The notes: generated by a model from the letters alone, not told the origin. A stretch of DNA of 36,403 nucleotides from an uncultured Bacillota bacterium (GCA_937907585.1 CALCVH010000084.1:1-36403), one strand, 5' to 3'. Numbered from the stretch's first letter, positions 1 through 7,011 are shown. Translations and numbers: made by a program.

Positions 1-222
1 CATATAACCATTTGCATCTATTGGATTCCAGGCGTTTTCTGCTGGTAAATACTCAATAAAACATTTGCCTCTTTCAACTGATTTTAAAAATACCAACCCA
101 TCATCAAATCTATCTTTTAACCAATTCTTTTTCGATGACACTTGAATATCATTATTATTAGATATTGCACAACATATATGTTCTTTTTCTAAATTGTCTT
201 TTGTTACTAAAATATACTCCAT
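1..222 (-). CDS. GNAT family N-acetyltransferase, N-terminal part (cut by window edge)
   Basis: The minus-strand reading frame opens at an ATG (220-222) preceded by AAAGGAG and stays open for 74 codons to the left edge of the window. The peptide contains KEHICCAIS, KKNWLKDRF, FIEYLPAENAWNPIDANGYM, which I recognise as the conserved start of a Firmicutes GNAT acetyltransferase group, some members of which carry a C-terminal YoaP-like domain. The acetyl-CoA-binding core (R/Q-x-x-G-x-G/A) would lie beyond the edge, so acetyl transfer is inferred from family resemblance only and the substrate is unknown. The gene stands alone, with about 500 bp of non-coding DNA upstream. Confidence 0.75.
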   Translation of the reverse strand, partial: MEYILVTKDNLEKEHICCAISNNNDIQVSSKKNWLKDRFDDGLVFLKSVERGKCFIEYLPAENAWNPIDANGYM

Positions 223-328
223 TCTTATACTCCTTTATTTAGTCTTTTAAACATCCAATTGCTTATTTATTATCCTTGTGCTTATATTCCATCTATATCA
301 TATCATTATTTAAAATAATTCAATTGTT

Positions 329-369
329 TTTAACACATTTGAGGTTATTTATTTAACACATTTGAGGTT
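329..369. repeat. 18-bp direct repeat pair
   Basis: TTTAACACATTTGAGGTT occurs exactly at 329-346 and again at 352-369, 23 bp apart start to start (about two helical turns). The pair lies about 110-150 bp upstream of the GNAT start codon. Two identical sites on one face of the helix suit cooperative binding of a regulator, but no regulator gene is adjacent and the binding protein is unknown. Confidence 0.6.
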
Positions 370-623
370 TTACAAATGATTTGGCTTTTCTTCAATTTGT
401 TTTACTTAACATGTTTCTATACATAATATAATTGTGACAATGAATAGAGTTTTAGTGCTGGGGAATGCCTATAATATGTTTCCTAAGACATCTCGTTTTC
501 TAGTTACAACCCTAAACTGAAACTATTGTAATGCTGACATTACTTAAGACATAATTTGTCTTGATATACCTTAATTTGCCATAAAACCATCAAAAATGCA
601 TTTATGCTATTTTCTTTATTATC

Positions 624-648
624 TTGTCAGCAAGCAAACAGTTTATAC
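624..648. repeat. Dispersed 25-bp repeat, copy A
   Basis: This sequence begins TTGTCAGCAAGCAAACAG and ends in TTTATAC. It matches 4097-4121 with one mismatch (G634 versus A). It lies 72 bp past the 3' end of the minus-strand Fic gene. The core can fold as CTTG-TCAG-CAAG. In the other copy the closing pair is T-A rather than C-G, so pairing is kept. Confidence 0.6.
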
Positions 649-719
649 TGTCAATTGCGACGTAAGCAAATTATCGTTAGAGAACATATCAATCATATGT
701 TTTTATATAGAACTAATAA

Positions 720-1643
720 CTATTCAAATAATTTCGTCAAGCATTTTTTGTATAAGAAATCTTTTATGTCTTCATTCTTATCTTCATAATAATCAATTAA
801 TAGTTTTTTAAATTCTTCAACTAATTCTACGGGGATTACAATCAATCCCATTCCTCTACTTATTAAGTAATGATTAGCAAAAATTACAGCAGTTCTTTTG
901 TTTCCGTCTAAATAAAGTTGTTTTTTCATCACATATAATAGTAATTCAACAGCTATATTATATGAATTATCCATTGACAGCATTTCGTTTAATTCTTCTT
1001 TTATTTGAGGTTCATAAGGAAGTGGTGATAAATAGTTTGACCCACCGATTGTAACAGGTACACTCCTTATTCTTCCTGCAGTATAAGAAAAGCCTTCCTC
1101 GATGATTTCATTAATTTGGCATAAGATAGCATAATTTGTCTGATAAGATATTACTCCTTCACTTAATATAAATTCCCATGCATGTTTCAAATTAATAACT
1201 TTAGCTATATCAGTAACCGTCATATCTTTAACTTTTCCACCATTGACAATTGTTTCTGTATCAGAATATGTTGTAGCAACCCCTTCTAGTTTTGCTTGCT
1301 TATATATAGAATCAACCATATTTTTTCTTGCCAAATCTATATTTATTTTTACTTGATCTGTTAATTCGCTAGAATTATATTGTAAAATTCCTAATTCTTT
1401 TTTTATTTCTTTTAATTGTTTTTTATATTCTTTAACGATTTGATTATTCTCTAAAATAAGATTATTCAATTCTATACTATATTCACCAGCATATTTGGAT
1501 GTGGAAATTCCTTCATCTCTAAAATGCACGTAAATATATTTTTTACCATTATTTTCTCTTATTTCTATAGAGCCATGAATCATTTTATTAATTCTAGATT
1601 TTAACAATTCCTGTTCATATAATAATTCAGCAACGTTTCTCAT
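720..1643 (-). CDS. Fic-domain protein with a non-canonical active-site motif
   Basis: A 307-residue Fic/Doc-fold protein. Fic enzymes usually transfer AMP or another phosphate-containing group from a nucleotide onto a hydroxyl of a target protein. The C-terminal third has the Fic core (RIRSVPVTIGG, then LYLDGNKRTAVIFANHYLI at about 243-261). In the loop HxFx(D/E)GNxR the first position, normally the catalytic His, is Gln242, and the loop ends GNKR as in Doc. Upstream, AKLEGVATT (about 117-125) resembles the class II inhibitory helix (S/TxxxE-G/N), with Glu120-Gly121 kept but Gln116 in place of Ser/Thr. The N-terminal 110 residues are charged and helical. ATG follows GGAG by a normal distance. 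No separate antitoxin ORF is adjacent. The fold is fairly certain; the activity is open and may be altered or lost. Confidence 0.85.
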   Translation of the reverse strand: MRNVAELLYEQELLKSRINKMIHGSIEIRENNGKKYIYVHFRDEGISTSKYAGEYSIELNNLILENNQIVKEYKKQLKEIKKELGILQYNSSELTDQVKINIDLARKNMVDSIYKQAKLEGVATTYSDTETIVNGGKVKDMTVTDIAKVINLKHAWEFILSEGVISYQTNYAILCQINEIIEEGFSYTAGRIRSVPVTIGGSNYLSPLPYEPQIKEELNEMLSMDNSYNIAVELLLYVMKKQLYLDGNKRTAVIFANHYLISRGMGLIVIPVELVEEFKKLLIDYYEDKNEDIKDFLYKKCLTKLFE

Positions 1644-1655
1644 ATTTATTCTCCA

Positions 1656-1672
1656 ATTATGTGATACATAAT
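1656..1672. promoter_or_regulatory. Inverted repeat in the Fic leader
   Basis: ATTATG-TGATA-CATAAT is a 6-bp-arm inverted repeat directly upstream of the Fic ribosome binding site (GGAG at 1651-1654). It could be an operator or a small mRNA hairpin affecting translation. It abuts the first of the two 18-bp repeats. Confidence 0.4.
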
Positions 1673-1673
1673 C

Positions 1674-1747
1674 ATTAATTTTGTTTCACATAGATTATAG
1701 CAAATAGTTACTAAATGTGCAACTATTTTATTAATTTTGTTTCACAT
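1674..1747. repeat. 18-bp direct repeats flanking the Fic promoter
   Basis: ATTAATTTTGTTTCACAT occurs exactly at 1674-1691 and 1730-1747. One copy covers the likely transcription start just after the -10; the other lies just upstream of the -35. Two identical sites framing a strong promoter are the layout expected of repressor operators. The protein that binds is not known. Confidence 0.65.
1694..1722 (-). promoter_or_regulatory. Strong promoter for the Fic gene
   Basis: On the minus strand TTGCAC (1717-1722) is followed by a 17-bp spacer and TATAAT (1694-1699), with an upstream TG giving an extended -10 (TGCTATAAT). This is a near-consensus housekeeping-sigma promoter about 50 bp upstream of the Fic ATG. 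Confidence 0.8.
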
Positions 1748-1759
1748 TTTCTATGTGTC

Positions 1760-1784
1760 AAAAAAACAAGAAATTATATTCTTG
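1760..1784 (-). terminator. Terminator of the ABC exporter gene
   Basis: On the minus strand CAAGAA-TATAAT-TTCTTG (1767-1784) is followed by a run of seven T. The stem is short and AT-rich, but the T run is clear, and it lies about 110 bp past the exporter stop codon. Confidence 0.55.
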
Positions 1785-1895
1785 CTTTATTTTTGAAAAA
1801 ACGCTACTTTTCTTTACTTACGAGGTAACAGACACTCTCAACGTGAATAACATCTACAATAGTGCTGAGTAATTATTTAACAATATCTCGTTATA

Positions 1896-3626
1896 CTAAT
1901 TTGTCTGTGAAACAGTGTATAGAGAATAAAAATATCCTTTTTTCTCCATTAATGCATCAAAGGTTCCTTTTTCAATTAATTCACCATTTTTAAGAACAAA
2001 TAATTCAGAACATCTACGAAGAATATTTTCATCTAGATCATGAGTAACAATAATACGAGTATGTTCTTTTAATTTTAATATTGCATCAAGCACCTCAAAT
2101 GAAGTTTCTGCATCTAGTGCCGAAGTTGCCTCATCCACCAGCAAAACTGGCGTTTTTCTAAGTAAAGCTCTTGCGATGGAAATTCGTTGACGCTCTCCTC
2201 CGGAAAGGTTAGAGCCATTTTCGCCACATAAATAGTCTTTACCGCGCTCATTAATTAGCTTTTCTAAACCTGATGACTTAATGGCTTGATTTATTTCATC
2301 TTCATTAAATTCTTTAAACATCGTAATGTTTTCCTTAATTGTATTATTAAATACAAAGACATTTTGTTGAATAATTGAGACAAGGTCATATAAGGAACGA
2401 GCTGAAATTTTCCCAAGCTCAATATCATCAAATATTATTTCTCCTTGATAATTGTGATATGAAGCCATAAGTAGATTTAATAGAGTAGATTTACCACTAC
2501 CAGATGCTCCTACTAAGGCATAACAACCATCTTTTTTAAAGTCGATATTAATATTATCAAGAACATTTTTATCTTCATCATATGAAAATGATAAATCTTT
2601 AATAAATATACCTTTTTTTAGTTTCGGCGAAATATCTTCACCTGATTCATCAATATTTTTATCAAGTTCAACTGCAATCTTTTCAATAAGAGCAAATGAT
2701 GATTTAACACCTGAATAGAATCCTGGTAGTATTTGGATTGGTGATAAAATGTAATTTAATAATTGAACAAAAACGATTGCTGTACCAGCTGTTACACTAC
2801 CAATTCCTTTAATTGCAAAAACACAAGCCATAATGAACACACCTATTTGCAGAAGTCCTCCAGCAATTCCAGAAGAATATGAAATATTGACATTTATTTT
2901 TGACCTTCTTTTTTGAGCAGTGCTAACACTAGTATTTAGATCATTATGAAGCATTGAAACATTATCTTCAGCTTTGAAACTTTTTATCACCGTAAAGCCT
3001 GTAAGGACATCTTTTATTAGACTCAAATATTTTTCTTTTTTATTAGAAACATTTTTTTCGGCTACTGCAGCTCTGTTTCCAAATATTATTGAAACAATAA
3101 TTGGAAGAAGTGATAACAAGATGGCTATAGCACTAAGGAGTGGGCTATATATAATCATCATTACCAGTGCTCCAATAAAGGTTACACCGACTTGAATGGC
3201 TGCTTGAATTTTTCCAATAAATTCTTCTTCAATAACTTTAATATCATTGGAAAGAGCTGAGATGTATAAAGCACTACTTTCACTAGAAAAACTTTGAATT
3301 CCTTTTTTCATCAAGCGCTCAAATACATAGTCGCGATATTGTTTCATTGGTTTAGCAGAGAATCTTGGGAAAAATATCCAATCTATTACCCATGCAACAA
3401 CAAACAATAACAGACCTAATAGCGTTACAATTATGATGGTCTTAAAGTCATATTGCGATGTTCCAGCAATTAAATCGGAAATTTCTTTTATTAACCAAGA
3501 TATGACGAGAGCACCAATACTTTGTAAAATTGATGCAATCGAAGTCATTAACAAATTTAACTTATTATTTTTAAATAAAACCTTTATGTAAGGATGACGA
3601 AGCTTTCTTAATTCCTTTTTATCCAT
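1896..3626 (-). CDS. ABC transporter, fused permease/ATPase (MsbA-like exporter half)
   Basis: A 576-residue half-transporter. The N-terminal ~310 residues hold the six-helix exporter membrane domain (hydrophobic segments around 25-45, 63-85, 145-180 and 255-300). The ATPase domain has Walker A GASGSGKST (373-381), a Q-loop near 420, signature LSGGERQ (474-480), Walker B LLVDEA with Asp498/Glu499, and the H-loop VTHD near 528. Length and layout match type IV exporters that act as dimers in the cell membrane, using ATP to expel drugs, peptides or lipids. The substrate cannot be read from sequence. ATG follows GGAGGAG. The gene is alone, with its own leader of about 190 nt and terminator, so it probably works as a homodimer unless its partner is elsewhere. 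Confidence 0.9.
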   Translation of the reverse strand: MDKKELRKLRHPYIKVLFKNNKLNLLMTSIASILQSIGALVISWLIKEISDLIAGTSQYDFKTIIIVTLLGLLLFVVAWVIDWIFFPRFSAKPMKQYRDYVFERLMKKGIQSFSSESSALYISALSNDIKVIEEEFIGKIQAAIQVGVTFIGALVMMIIYSPLLSAIAILLSLLPIIVSIIFGNRAAVAEKNVSNKKEKYLSLIKDVLTGFTVIKSFKAEDNVSMLHNDLNTSVSTAQKRRSKINVNISYSSGIAGGLLQIGVFIMACVFAIKGIGSVTAGTAIVFVQLLNYILSPIQILPGFYSGVKSSFALIEKIAVELDKNIDESGEDISPKLKKGIFIKDLSFSYDEDKNVLDNINIDFKKDGCYALVGASGSGKSTLLNLLMASYHNYQGEIIFDDIELGKISARSLYDLVSIIQQNVFVFNNTIKENITMFKEFNEDEINQAIKSSGLEKLINERGKDYLCGENGSNLSGGERQRISIARALLRKTPVLLVDEATSALDAETSFEVLDAILKLKEHTRIIVTHDLDENILRRCSELFVLKNGELIEKGTFDALMEKKGYFYSLYTVSQTN

Positions 3627-3819
3627 TTATTCTCTCCTCCATATTTAGTATCTAAAGATTTGCGAGTATTTCCTTATTTTATGATTTTTTATTTTCACCA
3701 TCTTCTCTTCAATAAATAAACAGTTCCATATTCACTCAAGCTACATTTATGTTAAAAGATGCAAGAAAAATAAGGACTGTGACTAAATATTTGTAGATGT
3801 TATTTTTTATTCTACACTT

Positions 3820-3839
3820 ATTATACACTTTAATGTGTA
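3820..3839 (-). promoter_or_regulatory. -10 and overlapping palindrome upstream of the ABC exporter
   Basis: On the minus strand TATAAT (3820-3825) lies about 195 bp upstream of the exporter ATG. The -35 is poor (ACATTG at 17 bp, or TTGTAC at 14 bp). The -10 overlaps an imperfect palindrome TACACTTTAATGTGTA (3824-3839); further arms CTACAC (3812-3817) and GTGTAG (3835-3840) also pair. This suits a repressed promoter of an efflux gene. No regulator gene is adjacent. Confidence 0.45.
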
Positions 3840-4096
3840 GTACAATGTTGATAATATAGCAGTAAGCCAACAAAAGCGAATAAAAAATCCGTTTAAGAAC
3901 GACTTTGAAATATATTCACATTAACTGTCTTCTATGCTTATTTTGTAGTTATTTAGGTATCGCTATTATATCTATTACTAAGTTTACAAAATGAGTTATT
4001 ATCATCATTGAAAAATTCTATAAAGGCATTGTTATATAAGTGTCCATTGTTTTTAACCATGGTTTTTTTATCTTTTTGTCACTTTTGTCTATTTCT

Positions 4097-4121
4097 TTGT
4101 CAGCAAACAAACAGTTTATAC
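4097..4121. repeat. Dispersed 25-bp repeat, copy B
   Basis: This matches 624-648 in 24 of 25 bases and lies 47 bp past the 3' end of the minus-strand phosphatase gene. The sequence around it is not conserved with copy A, so the shared unit is short and sharply bounded. Confidence 0.6.
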
Positions 4122-4167
4122 ATAAAAAGTTATAGGTCCAATCTCATTCCTATTACTTTTTTCTTGT

Positions 4168-5643
4168 CTAATTATTTAAAGAATCATTTTCACTGCCATT
4201 ATATTTGAGACACAACATTGTCACGTCATCAAACTGTGGAGCGTCTTTAACGAATTCATTAAGTCCTTTATCAACAGCGTTTAATACCTGTTGAGTTGTT
4301 TCACTTTCACCACTATTTAAAGTATCAAGTAATCTATCTAAGCCAAACATTTCATTATCAGCGTTTGTTGCTTCTGCGACACCATCTGTATAAATAAATA
4401 ACATTGATCCTTTTTCAAGCTTTATTTCATACTGTTTATAGAATACAGTTTCCATCCCACCTATAACGAAACCGTGTTTGTCTTTAAATAGTTCAAATTT
4501 GCCACCAGGTGATTTAATAATTGGGAATTCGTGACCTGCATTAGATGCGGTCAATACACCAGTCTTTAAATCAAGAATTCCGAGCCATACAGTCACGAAC
4601 ATCTGTTCTCTATTGCTTTGACAAATCTGTTTATTAGTAGCTTCAAGAGCCTCTTTTGGATTCTTTTTCATGAGTGCGTAATTCTGTACAAGAATCTTTG
4701 ATGCCATCATGAAAAGTGCTGCAGGAACGCCTTTACCAGATACATCTGCCATAACTATTCCAAGATGGTCTTCATCTACTAAGAAGAAATCATAGAAATC
4801 TCCTCCTACTTCTTTTGCTGGCTTCATCGAAGCGTATATATCAAATTCGCTGCGCTCAGGAAAAGCTGGGAAAATATTTGGAATCATATCGGCTTGAATA
4901 CGAGTCGCCATAGAAAGTTCAGTATCTATCCTAGAAGCATCCATCTTCTGTTTTTGATATTCTTCTGTCAAGTTTCTTGTTATTACTGCGAACATATTCA
5001 CAGCTGATCCAACTGTCGCAAAAATAACGAACTGAACTTCTGCGATAAAAGACTGAAGAATGATACCAAATAAAGGAGTTATCATATAGATCCAATACGC
5101 TACATAAACGCGTATAATAAATTCTTTTCTATATTTAATCAACAAGCCTATATCTAAGATCAACATAAGAATCGGCGCAACATTTGATAGAATATATAAA
5201 CCCGATCTATTGTATACGTTATTATCATCAAAATAATAATACATGTCTGTAAATTGAGAAACTATGAGTCCAGCGGTATTTATCGTAAGCAGAGCGAACA
5301 ATATTATTGTAAGTACTTTTAATTTCTTACCTTCTATTTTCGCAGACGCCATTATCATCTGAGACAACATCATAGTCATTAATCCAGAAATGAAAAATTC
5401 AACGAATGTCACTATACGGATTATCACGCTTACTGCTTTACCTGGATTTCCATCCAATAGTTGTCTAAATAGATGCATGGAAATGTATCCGATTATCATC
5501 CACAAAAAGAAAGTGAAAAATTTGCGCACGAGTTTATTGATTGGAGCTTTCGCAGTCTGAATAATAGTAAGACTACAAATACCTATTCCTGCGGAAATCA
5601 TTATTAGGTTAATAAGATTTCCTAAAGACATATCAAAATGCAT
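4168..5643 (-). CDS. Membrane-bound PP2C-type Ser/Thr phosphatase (SpoIIE/RsbU family)
   Basis: A 491-residue protein. The first ~230 residues carry about seven hydrophobic segments, followed by a linker helix with TELSMATRIQADMIPNIFP, typical just before RsbU-type phosphatase domains. The C-terminal ~220 residues are a SpoIIE-type PP2C domain: GGDFYDFF, ADVSGKGVPAALFM, NAGHEFPII, LFIYTDGVAEA and QFDDVTML, including the Asp residues that bind Mn/Mg. Relatives dephosphorylate anti-anti-sigma (STAS) proteins and so control a sigma factor or another output. No STAS or anti-sigma kinase gene lies in the window, so the target is unknown. The membrane part probably senses a signal or sets location. 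ATG follows AAAGGAG. The gene is monocistronic. Confidence 0.9.
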   Translation of the reverse strand: MHFDMSLGNLINLIMISAGIGICSLTIIQTAKAPINKLVRKFFTFFLWMIIGYISMHLFRQLLDGNPGKAVSVIIRIVTFVEFFISGLMTMMLSQMIMASAKIEGKKLKVLTIILFALLTINTAGLIVSQFTDMYYYFDDNNVYNRSGLYILSNVAPILMLILDIGLLIKYRKEFIIRVYVAYWIYMITPLFGIILQSFIAEVQFVIFATVGSAVNMFAVITRNLTEEYQKQKMDASRIDTELSMATRIQADMIPNIFPAFPERSEFDIYASMKPAKEVGGDFYDFFLVDEDHLGIVMADVSGKGVPAALFMMASKILVQNYALMKKNPKEALEATNKQICQSNREQMFVTVWLGILDLKTGVLTASNAGHEFPIIKSPGGKFELFKDKHGFVIGGMETVFYKQYEIKLEKGSMLFIYTDGVAEATNADNEMFGLDRLLDTLNSGESETTQQVLNAVDKGLNEFVKDAPQFDDVTMLCLKYNGSENDSLNN

Positions 5644-5691
5644 AGTTTGATCTCCTTTATTTATGTTTAATCTTTAAACAAGATTTACTTA

Positions 5692-5739
5692 TTGTTGACT
5701 CGCGATAATTATATTAAAAATAAGTCATAAAATCAACAA
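5692..5739. promoter_or_regulatory. Inverted repeat enclosing the phosphatase promoter
   Basis: TTGTTGA (5692-5698) and TCAACAA (5733-5739) are perfect 7-bp inverted arms. They lie either side of the promoter, one overlapping the -35 and the other near the expected transcription start. This may be a split operator or coincidence in AT-rich DNA. Confidence 0.4.
5708..5736 (-). promoter_or_regulatory. Promoter of the phosphatase gene
   Basis: On the minus strand TTGATT (5731-5736), a 17-bp spacer and TATAAT (5708-5713) form a good housekeeping-type promoter about 65 bp upstream of the phosphatase ATG. Confidence 0.75.
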
Positions 5740-5765
5740 TTTAGATATGTAATCAATAGATAAAG

Positions 5766-5792
5766 CCAAAAGAAAAGACGCAGAAGCGCCTT
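5766..5792 (-). terminator. Terminator of the thiT unit
   Basis: On the minus strand AAGGCGC-TTCT-GCGTCTT (5775-5792) forms a 7-bp stem with one G-T pair, followed by TTTTCTTTT. It lies just past the stop codon of the 147-residue membrane protein and ends the riboswitch-controlled unit. Confidence 0.8.
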
Positions 5793-5798
5793 ATTCTT

Positions 5799-6242
5799 TT
5801 ATTCAGATTTTTTTAGTCTTTTATCTACTATAACGAATATGAAATAGATAAATAACATTAATACTACAAGTCCAATATATAGATATGCTTGGTATGAGGT
5901 GAATAAAAATTCTTTTCCTTTGTTGATAGCTTTAAATAAGTTTTTAAAGAATTTACCTAGTGAATAAAAACTTACTATAGCTGTAGTAGTTAATCCTATG
6001 ATATCGCTTAAATCTGTAGCTTCTTCTTTCTTTAAGAATTGGATTAATGAATATAATAGATATCCAAATAGAATTAATGATACAACTATCGCAACACTAT
6101 AGTCTTCATTAAAAGATATATCTGTTCCATATTCATCAGAATAATAAGCATAGCTTTTAACATAAAGAATAAAACTAATAACTAGTGAAATTAAACTGCT
6201 TGATAATAAAAATATCTTTTTAAATAATTCTTTTTTATTCAT
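5799..6242 (-). CDS. Small membrane protein cotranscribed with thiT
   Basis: A 147-residue protein that I do not recognise. It has about four hydrophobic segments (near 10-28, 50-68, 85-100 and 118-140), a Lys-rich start (MNKKELFKK) and a Lys-rich end (DKRLKKSE), with no catalytic motif. Its start overlaps the 3' end of thiT by 8 bp, and the terminator follows its stop, so it is translated from the same TPP-controlled message. That placement suggests a role in thiamine import or membrane handling, but this rests on context alone. It does not resemble the ECF T-component, which is longer and carries Ala-Arg-Gly motifs. Confidence 0.8.
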   Translation of the reverse strand: MNKKELFKKIFLLSSSLISLVISFILYVKSYAYYSDEYGTDISFNEDYSVAIVVSLILFGYLLYSLIQFLKKEEATDLSDIIGLTTTAIVSFYSLGKFFKNLFKAINKGKEFLFTSYQAYLYIGLVVLMLFIYFIFVIVDKRLKKSE

Positions 6243-6855
6243 TTGTATTAGCCTCTTTAGTATTTAATTTTTTGTTCTCAACTAAGAATATACTAGGTGC
6301 GTTATACGCAACTAATACTACTAGAAGAGTTGAAATGATGATATTTGGAATCATATATGAACCATTATATAAAAAACTATATAATACTGGTCCACCTGCG
6401 AAATCTAAATTCTTCCAGAAGAAAATACCAGCTAGAACGTGTGATGTATATTTAAGTAGTCCACCTAAAACGCTACCAATTATTACCCATTTAGTTCTTG
6501 ATTTTTTGTTTTCTTCATTATGAAAATTCTTATAGAATAATCCAGCGAACGCTACAAGCGGATACGCTAATACATAATCTAATAATATTTGTAATAATAC
6601 AGAATACCATTCGCTTGCGATTGCGTATACTCCACCAGCCATTTGTATTATAGCTAGAATAAATCCAGATATTAACGCAGGAACAAATCCTCTTCTATAA
6701 GCTAGTACTAGAATAGGCACCATAGCGAGTCCTATAGAACCGCCATTAGGAAATAAGCCTCTAGTAAGTCCACCTTGGAGAAAATCTAAAGCGAACGCTA
6801 TCGCTGTCATTATAGCGACTTCAATAATAATTCTTACTTTCTCGTTCTTTTCCAT
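6235..6855 (-). CDS. thiT: Thiamine ECF transporter substrate-binding component ThiT
   Basis: A 206-residue membrane protein of the ThiT (YuaJ) family, the S-component that binds thiamine in the cell membrane and joins the shared ECF energy module (EcfA, EcfA', EcfT) for uptake. Family features visible include an N-terminal helix EVAIMTAIAFALDFL, then PNGGSIGLAMVPILVLAYRRG, QMAGGVYAI, LLQILLDYVLAYPLVAFAGLF and a late SHVLAGIFFW segment. Length is close to the usual 190-200, and about six membrane helices are expected. ATG lies about 10 bp after AAAGGA. The TPP riboswitch directly upstream independently supports the substrate. The ECF module genes are not in the window. Confidence 0.93.
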   Translation of the reverse strand: MEKNEKVRIIIEVAIMTAIAFALDFLQGGLTRGLFPNGGSIGLAMVPILVLAYRRGFVPALISGFILAIIQMAGGVYAIASEWYSVLLQILLDYVLAYPLVAFAGLFYKNFHNEENKKSRTKWVIIGSVLGGLLKYTSHVLAGIFFWKNLDFAGGPVLYSFLYNGSYMIPNIIISTLLVVLVAYNAPSIFLVENKKLNTKEANTNE

Positions 6856-6878
6856 ATAAATATTCCTTTAATATTAAT

Positions 6879-6910
6879 AAAAGTCCTTTTTGTGCGCGCA
6901 AAAAGGACTT
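6879..6910 (-). terminator. Riboswitch-controlled terminator hairpin
   Basis: On the minus strand a perfect 11-bp stem AAGTCCTTTTT/AAAAAGGACTT (6881-6891 with 6900-6910), with a GC-rich loop, lies between the TPP aptamer and thiT, followed by TTATTAATATT. It is probably the expression platform: formed when TPP is bound, opened when it is absent. The T run is modest, so attenuation may be incomplete. Confidence 0.75.
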
Positions 6911-6916
6911 CTTATT

Positions 6917-6992
6917 TTTCCTTCCGCTAGCATTACCTAGATCAAGTTTAGGGTCGTATTTCTACCTCTCAGCCTTTTATAGCTCCCCCTTA
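6917..6992 (-). promoter_or_regulatory. TPP riboswitch (THI element)
   Basis: The minus strand carries the THI-box consensus in order: GGGGGAGCT (near 6983-6991), GGCTGAGAGG, GACCCTAAAC, TTGATCTAGGTAATGCTAGC and GGAAGGA. The CUGAGA pyrimidine-sensing loop and the ACCTGAUC-like segment are both clear. It senses thiamine diphosphate and lies directly ahead of thiT, followed by a terminator stem, so high TPP should shut down thiT transcription. Confidence 0.95.
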
Positions 6993-7005
6993 TATTTACT
7001 ATTTT

Positions 7006-7011
7006 ATTATA
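7006..7011 (-). promoter_or_regulatory. Candidate -10 for the riboswitch transcript
   Basis: TATAAT on the minus strand lies immediately after the tkt stop codon and about 15 bp before the aptamer. The -35 would have to lie inside the end of tkt, where 17 bp upstream gives only ATGCGT, a poor match. The thiT unit may have its own weak start here, be fed by read-through from the suf-tkt operon, or both. Confidence 0.4.

Larger units (their letters stand above)
223..719. other. Intergenic region with repeats, no credible gene
   Basis: About 500 bp lie between the GNAT start and the Fic stop. I see no ORF with a ribosome binding site. Two short plus-strand frames near 596-811 run into the antisense of the Fic gene and look spurious. 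The stretch holds a pair of 18-bp direct repeats (329-346 and 352-369) upstream of the GNAT gene, and one copy of a 25-bp sequence (624-648) that recurs at 4097-4121. A possible GNAT promoter (TTGAAT-like, then TATGAT) lies around 300-326 on the minus strand, but the spacing is poor. Confidence 0.6.
3627..4167. other. Intergenic region, exporter leader and dispersed repeat
   Basis: This ~540-bp stretch lies between the phosphatase stop and the exporter start. It contains the exporter promoter/palindrome (3812-3840), a leader of about 185 nt, the second copy of the dispersed 25-bp repeat (4097-4121), and the perfect short palindrome AACCATGGTT near 4058. A possible 18-codon leader frame (starting MVKIKNHK) ends shortly before the exporter ribosome binding site, but its own ribosome binding site is unconvincing. 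I see no RNA gene and no credible longer ORF. Confidence 0.5.

Noticed and set aside
449..516. Sequence starting GTTTTAGTGCTGG that recalls type II CRISPR repeats or an anti-repeat
   Set aside because: Only one copy is present, no cas genes are near, and the rest does not continue as a known repeat.
596..811. Short plus-strand frames before and within the Fic antisense
   Set aside because: No ribosome binding site, they overlap a well-supported gene, and part of the frame comes from the dispersed repeat.
720..1643. Fic protein as half of a toxin-antitoxin pair
   Set aside because: No small antitoxin ORF is found on either side; the inhibitory-like motif is inside the protein, and the active site is altered.
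3650..3720. Leader-peptide frame ahead of the ABC exporter
   Set aside because: The frame is only 18 codons and its upstream purine stretch sits too close to the ATG; kept only as a remark.
4008..4208. 66-codon plus-strand frame
   Set aside because: No ribosome binding site; it runs into the antisense of the phosphatase and contains the dispersed repeat.
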